Below are positions 59,433-64,000 of a DNA stretch of 64,000 nt, one piece after another; position 1 is the stretch's first letter, and each line of letters begins with the position of its first letter. The notes under the pieces were generated by a model. It was not told the DNA's origin, did not search any database, and was given only the letters and a program-made list of their open reading frames with translations. The DNA is from Coccinella septempunctata (lineage: Eukaryota; Arthropoda; Insecta; Coleoptera; Coccinellidae). The translations under genes were made by a program, and so were the position numbers. The DNA lies in the NCBI RefSeq assembly GCF_907165205.1, contig NC_058193.1:11081544-11145543 (forward strand). The letters are read 5' to 3'.

Positions 59433-59590
59433 TGACGTGAGGATCCATCTGCATTGTCTGGAAACCACTATCTTCAGAATTCACGTGTTAGTCTTATCAC
59501 TACCGAACTGTGGCGTTCGAAAGTGTTTGGAAATGTTATAGGTGGAGGGGATCAACATTCGTTTTCAATGATCTTCCGGATTCAACATAT

Positions 59591-60646
59591 TAGGGCTGTG
59601 TCGATCAGGGTATTTTCGTAACCCGGGTCGATCGCGACCCACCGGCTCAGGGATCGGGTCAAAAGATTCGATCATTTCGATCACTTCGATCACAGACCCG
59701 AATATGCTAAATTAACTCATTTATCGTGTATCAAGCCTGTTCAAATGTGATCGGGCTCAGAAATGAAAAGAGTGGGTTCTAGATTGTGGTCAGAAATGAT
59801 TTTAACGGGTTTTTTATATATGAAATGTATTTACAATTGATATTTTATCAATTATCATACACCTAATTCGATCAATCGAAAATAAAACCCGATTTTGTTA
59901 TATCGCATTGACTCATTCACCGACTTTCGAGCCTGTTAAAATTTTATTGAGTTTCGAGTTTAAAGATCGACTCAGGAAATGAATTTTTCTAATTAGAGAT
60001 GTATTTTTGTGATAGAAGATCATAATTAAATGGTCCAGCATTTTCAGCCTGAATGTGGCCAAAAATTGCGTCGTCCTAAATCAAGAGGTTTTTGTTATCA
60101 TTAAATTAGTAGAATTCCATTTCTTCCGAAAAGTTTTTTTTCAATTTCGCTTAATGAGAAATTTCCCAACTTTTATATGTACTTGTTCAATTAATCTATC
60201 GCTTCCAACTCCATAATTCACAATCGATCCTTATGGGTTCTTCAAGATACAATTCAATCATTCGATCATTTCGATCTTTTCCATCGCGTCGCCTCTCATT
60301 CGATCTTTCGATCTCGACTCGATCATGCTACAATACCTATTCTTGAATAGACAACCAGCGATACGCGATACACCCTACAACCAATGCCAAAACAACCAAT
60401 CCATCTATAGGGGGAAACTGAAAGTTGCCATTTTTTGTCAAATAAACAATCTATTGAGAAAATAGTCACTTCAGTCAGTCGAATTCTGTAGTAATGCTCG
60501 TGTCCAGAAGGCGCAGGCGGGTCGAACTCGAATATGACCGAATGATCGAAATGATTGGGTCATTTCGAGATCGGTGACTCGATCACTCCCGCACGGGTTA
60601 CGATCGAATCCAAACGATTCGATCGATCGTGATCGACACAGCCCTA
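59591..60646. mobile_element. Non-autonomous hAT transposon (1056 bp)
   Basis: It begins TAGGGCTGTGTCGATCA and ends with the reverse complement. CAACATAT is repeated directly at 59583-59590 and 60647-60654, an 8-bp target duplication as expected for hAT elements. The interior has many GATC/ATCGA-rich subterminal repeats (TTCGATCATTTCGATC near 59670 and 60255) and no transposase frame. It must be moved, if at all, by a transposase from elsewhere. Confidence 0.9.
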
Positions 60647-60916
60647 CAACATATCCATTTCCGGGTGCGTCGTCGACATATATGTTTGTTCAATGATCGG
60701 AGGTTCGCATCCAATCCCCGCTAATATAGCTATATGTGGACGACGCACCGGGAAATGGATATGTTGAATCCCGAAGATCATTGAAAACGAATGTTGATCC
60801 CCTCCACCTATAACATTTCTAATCGCTTTCGAACGCCACAGTTCGGAAGTTAAGATACTAACACGTGAATTCTGAAGATAGTGGTTTCCAGACAATGCAG
60901 ATGGATCCTCACGTCA

Positions 60917-60956
60917 GCCCGGGTAGCTCAGTTGGGAGAGTACCTGACCGGTAATC
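60917..60956 (+). pseudogene. Truncated tRNA-Thr-like sequence
   Basis: The 5' half only: acceptor arm GCCCGGG, D arm, and the anticodon arm through CCGGTAA plus TC. It then stops where LINE-related sequence begins. It is the right-arm partner of 59393-59432. Confidence 0.6.
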
Positions 60957-61030
60957 TACGTATGTTGTCAACGAAGTAAGACGCGCTCAGAGTTACTCGC
61001 AGATAAAATTATACTTAGGGTTAAAATAAC

Positions 61031-61662
61031 TGTTAGAAAGTAAGTTTCAAGTTTCAAATCACGTACGTGAGTTGAAAGATCTAAGCCTGTCCAACCCCAA
61101 TAATGATATATCCAATGAAAAACGAAATGACGAACATTTCGGAAGTATTTCAGAAAAAATCACAGCATTTGAGATAAACACTCAAAATTCCATTGATAAC
61201 TTACGAACAGAAATCGCTAAACTACAATATCAATCTGAAATGTGCGAGAAAAAGATGGATGATCAAAAGCAGGTCGAACTCTTGAATGGTCTCGTTATCA
61301 GCGGTATCGCAGAAGAACCCGAAACAAACAATTTATGCGAAGTCGCGGCTGATGTTATTAATTCCCATATGCCGAACATTGGAATCACTGCAAATGACAT
61401 TAATTACTGTTTTCGTCTGGGAAAGAAAGAAAATCGAAAATCAACGGGACCACGGCCTTTATCGATCATGTTTGTGGATAGATGGATGCGTAATAAAGTT
61501 TTCAACTCAAAAAAGGGCCTCAAGGGAACTCCTGTGGTTATAAACGAATGGTTAACTTCTGCTAGAATGAAAATCTTCAAGAAAACTTGTGAAGAAGCTG
61601 GCTTTAAGTCTACTCGGACAAGAAATGGACAAATCTATGCTATTATTTCTGAACGACCTTAA
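61031..61662 (+). CDS. LINE ORF1 protein (coiled coil, RNA-binding type), partial
   Basis: The open frame runs from after a TAA at 61028-61030 to TAA at 61660-61662, about 210 codons with no internal ATG start, so the 5' end is probably lost. Residues around the first third (FGSISEKITAFEINTQNSI, then RTEIAKLQYQSEM) are heptad-like and should form a coiled coil. LVISGIAEEPETNNL, INYCFRLGK and RPLSIMFVD match the RNA-binding half of ORF1 proteins in insect LINEs, followed by a C-terminal KGTPVVINEWL block. The product would coat element RNA. No stop or shift is seen inside. The endonuclease ORF lies 349 bp downstream. Confidence 0.65.
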
Positions 61663-62010
61663 AATGTAGAGTTTCATGAACTCGCTGATAATATGGACTT
61701 GATTTGGGAGTCAACTTTGTATATGATTTAGCTTATTTCCAGATTCAGTATTTCGGAACACTGTTTCACTTTGTTTTTCTTTAAGTTCTTATCTCTCTGT
61801 TTCACTTTTCTTTTTTTTTTAAGATTCTTTATTTTCAAGATAGAGTTCGCTCTATAAATAATTTTACAATAAATAAATAAATAAATAGAAAAATTCAGAT
61901 ATGATAGCTAATTGTTCATTAGGTCTTTCAAATTCACTTCCGTTGTAGGTGATTTAATCACTTTTGATGCTCGTATCATTTTCCTCTGAAATGTAAACGT
62001 ATCCCACCGA
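61663..62010 (+). other. ORF1-ORF2 spacer with an A-rich tail-like stretch
   Basis: Non-coding. It has T-rich runs (61800-61820) and CAATAAATAAATAAATAAAT at 61867-61886, which looks like the 3' tail of an older retroelement insertion. It is unusually long for a LINE spacer. Confidence 0.5.
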
Positions 62011-62815
62011 ATGTTAACTTCCAGACTTAAATGTGCCCATCTCAATGTTAGAGCTTTAATGGCTCACCTGACTGATTTCAAATGCATCTTATCATCAAAT
62101 AATTTTGACATTGTGTGCGTCAGTGAAACTTGGTTGACTCCCAGCATATCAAATGATGATCTTGCTGTTATTGGATATAATTTTGTGCGCCAGGATAGAG
62201 AAAGTCGTGCGGGCGGAGTTGGTATTTTTGTGAGGAATCATTTGAATTTTACAGTTTTGCCAAGTGGTGCTGATATAGAGCAAATGTGGATTGAACTGAG
62301 GTTACCTGGGAAGAAAATCGCTATCTGTTCAACTTATAAACCACCTGACTTCCACTACAAATTTTTTTTGATGCATTCGAAACTGAGTTATCGCAGATTA
62401 TACCAATGGTGGATAATGTTATTTGTTTAGGAGATTTCAATGTTAATTTGCTAGATATCACCAAAACTGATTCAGTTTTCGTTTTCAATTTGTTTGAGGG
62501 TCTTGGTCTAAAACAGTTGTTTGATGAGCCGACTAGAGTGACAGAAACGTCTGCCACTTTATTAGACTATATAGTTGTGGATTCTGTTGACATAAGTTCG
62601 TCTATAAAGATAGAGCCTGTTGATTTCGTAGATCACAGAATTACTTCTTGTAGTGTTAAGGTGAATGTGAGCAAACCAAAACCAAAGTTGGTTACATAAC
62701 GGGATTTCAAAAATCTGAATTTCTCTCATTTTGACTGTGACTTGCGATCTATTTCATGGCGCAATATCTATTCAATATTTGATATTCAGGGTTTAATATT
62801 GAAATATAATAGTGA
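62011..62815 (+). pseudogene. LINE ORF2 AP-endonuclease domain, cut before the RT
   Basis: It starts with ATG and LKCAHLNVRALMAHL. IVCVSETWL, AGGVGIFVRN and STYKPP follow. A run of eight T (62362-62369) shifts the frame, and the next frame holds VICLGDFNVNLLD and TLLDYIVV. TAA at 62697-62699 interrupts RDFKNLNFSHFDCDL, which is readable to about 62790. The endonuclease nicks target DNA for priming. The reverse transcriptase of this element is missing because a different LINE starts near 62816. It probably belongs with the ORF1 at 61031-61662. Confidence 0.8.
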
Positions 62816-64000
62816 TTGGCGCAGCATTCGAATTCATCCAAGACGCATTGAATGCTTTAGAGGACTCTAAAATCGTAATGGCTCTGATGCTAGATCTATC
62901 CAAGGCCTTTGATACCTTAACACATGATTACATACTGGCAAAAATGGACTACTATGGAATAAGAGGAATAGAGAATGAATGGTTCAGATCCTACCTATCT
63001 GACCGTAAACAGCGGGTAGTTATTGAGGCTGATGGTACAAAAACTATATCGGAAGAGGTATGCATACAACTTGGTGTACCACAGGGCAGTATTTTGGGTC
63101 CTATACTCTTTATCATCTTCATCAATGACCTATCCAACAGAATACAGCAACATATGATAAATTATGCTGATGATTTCAATTTAACCTTGAGTGCAAATAC
63201 CATCCCCGAAATTTTAGACCTAGTGAAAAACGCTCTAGAACAAACTATGCAATGGTTCCAATCCAACAGGCTATGTATGAATGTAGAAAAAACTTGTGCC
63301 ATTCTTTTAAAGACTGCTCAATCTTCACAGACACTATCTCACATCCAACTCGATAACAACAAAGTTACTCTACAAAACACCGGACGCTTTCTAGGTCTCG
63401 TGATAGATGAAAATTTAAACTGGAGAGAACATATATCAATTCTATGTACGAAACTTACTTCCATCTGCTACTCACTAGGAGTCTTAAGAAATTACTTGGA
63501 CCTATCATCCATGAAAATGATTTATCAGGCGACATTTGAATCCAGGCTAAGATATGGCATTTTATTCTATGGAAGTGCAAGCACCATGGGTCGTGTTCTG
63601 ATGATACAGAAAAGAGCTATTCGGACGATTATGCAAATGACCAGCAGAGAATCGTGTAGAGGAATATTCAGACAAAATAACTTGCTGACTGCAATTGCAA
63701 TTCATATACAGGAGTGCCTTATTTTTGTATTCAAAAATAAACATTACTTCCAAACTAAATCGGTAACAACGTACAACACTAGAACAACAAAGTTGAAATA
63801 TCCAAAACATAGACTAACACTGACCGAAAAGGGACCAGAATACAGTTGCATTAAATATTACAACAAGGTTACAGATCACATAAGAGAAACAACAGCACTT
63901 AAAATTTTCAAAAAACAAATCTTCAAACTGTTGGTACAAATAGAACCCTATACTCTTGATGAATTTCTAATGTATGAGATGGGAGATACCTCAAACTGTT
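62816..64000 (+). CDS. Jockey-like LINE reverse transcriptase, open to the window edge
   Basis: The frame is open from 62803 through the last base, nearly 400 codons. The element part begins AAFEFIQDALNALEDSK, inside the reverse transcriptase palm, so the element is 5'-truncated. Motifs are MLDLSKAFDTLTHD, LGVPQGSILGPILFIIFIND, NYADDFNLTL (catalytic YADD) and GRFLGLVIDENLNW. The C-terminal region is SCRGIFRQNNLLTA, EKGPEYSCIKYYNK and FKLLVQIEPY. The fragment at 3251-4297 is the same family. There are no stops or shifts, unlike every other LINE reverse transcriptase here, so this is a young insertion. It lacks endonuclease and N-terminal palm and so cannot move by itself. Confidence 0.85.

Larger units (their letters stand above)
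59393..60956. repeat. Palindrome with tRNA-like ends, split by a hAT
   Basis: Left arm 59393-59590 plus 60655-60682 (226 bp in all) matches right arm 60731-60956 in reverse complement, with scattered differences. The loop is 48 bp. Both outer ends are the 5' half of the tRNA-like sequence. Removing 59591-60654 joins the left arm exactly. The loop carries a B-box-like GGTTCGCATCC at 60702-60712. Confidence 0.8.

Noticed and set aside
60644..60895. 83-codon minus-strand frame at the tRNA-ended palindrome
   Set aside because: It runs through palindrome arm and loop, and its sequence simply follows the inverted repeat.

Overview
The window looks like repeat-rich heterochromatin from a eukaryote, most probably an insect. 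The grounds are AT-rich DNA, arthropod-type non-LTR, copia, hAT and mariner relics, and a long satellite array. A beetle is possible, but I cannot prove the order. I see no host gene with an intact reading frame. Almost everything is mobile DNA, satellite or microsatellite.

Region 1 (1-24430) holds four copies of one long repeat unit, about 6.0 kb without later insertions, joined end to end through (TA)n tracts. Copies 1 (1-2331, partial) and 2 (2383-9766, complete) run on the plus strand. Copies 3 (9981-16010, complete) and 4 (20613-24420, partial) run on the minus strand. Copies 2 and 3 form a very large palindrome around a 214-bp (TA)n centre. Sequence variants pair copy 1 with 3 and copy 2 with 4, so this is not a simple mirror duplication. 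Inside the unit lie a decayed mariner-like palindrome carrying a recognisable transposase C-terminus, two smaller inverted-repeat elements and, in copy 2 only, a truncated LINE. Between copies 3 and 4 the (TA)n tract has taken up a small foldback sequence with a type-I hammerhead ribozyme motif on the minus strand, and an R4/Dong-like LINE (minus strand, restriction-like endonuclease) flanked by (TA)n on both sides.

Region 2 (24431-55316) begins with 200 Ns, so its link to region 1 is unproven. It is a satellite of 145-bp monomers, about 184 copies up to 51365, with nested higher-order repeats (offsets of 6961, 2756, 3770, 3335, 1160 and 1970 bp). Near its right end it carries three identical-length 77-bp inverted segments. 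A decayed Jockey/CR1-type LINE (51366-54831) interrupts a monomer, and the satellite then resumes to 55316.

Region 3 (55317-64000) is a nest of unrelated elements. These are a 5'-truncated copia pol with a partial 3' LTR; a 1.4-kb element with 23-bp perfect terminal inverted repeats; a tRNA-derived SINE; a 226-bp-arm palindrome ending in tRNA-like sequence and split by a non-autonomous hAT with a perfect 8-bp target duplication; and a LINE (ORF1 plus endonuclease). That LINE is cut off by a second LINE whose reverse transcriptase frame stays open to the window edge.

The common theme is inverted repetition at every scale, from 16-bp templated hairpins to a palindrome with arms of several kilobases, together with repeated use of (TA)n as a junction or target.
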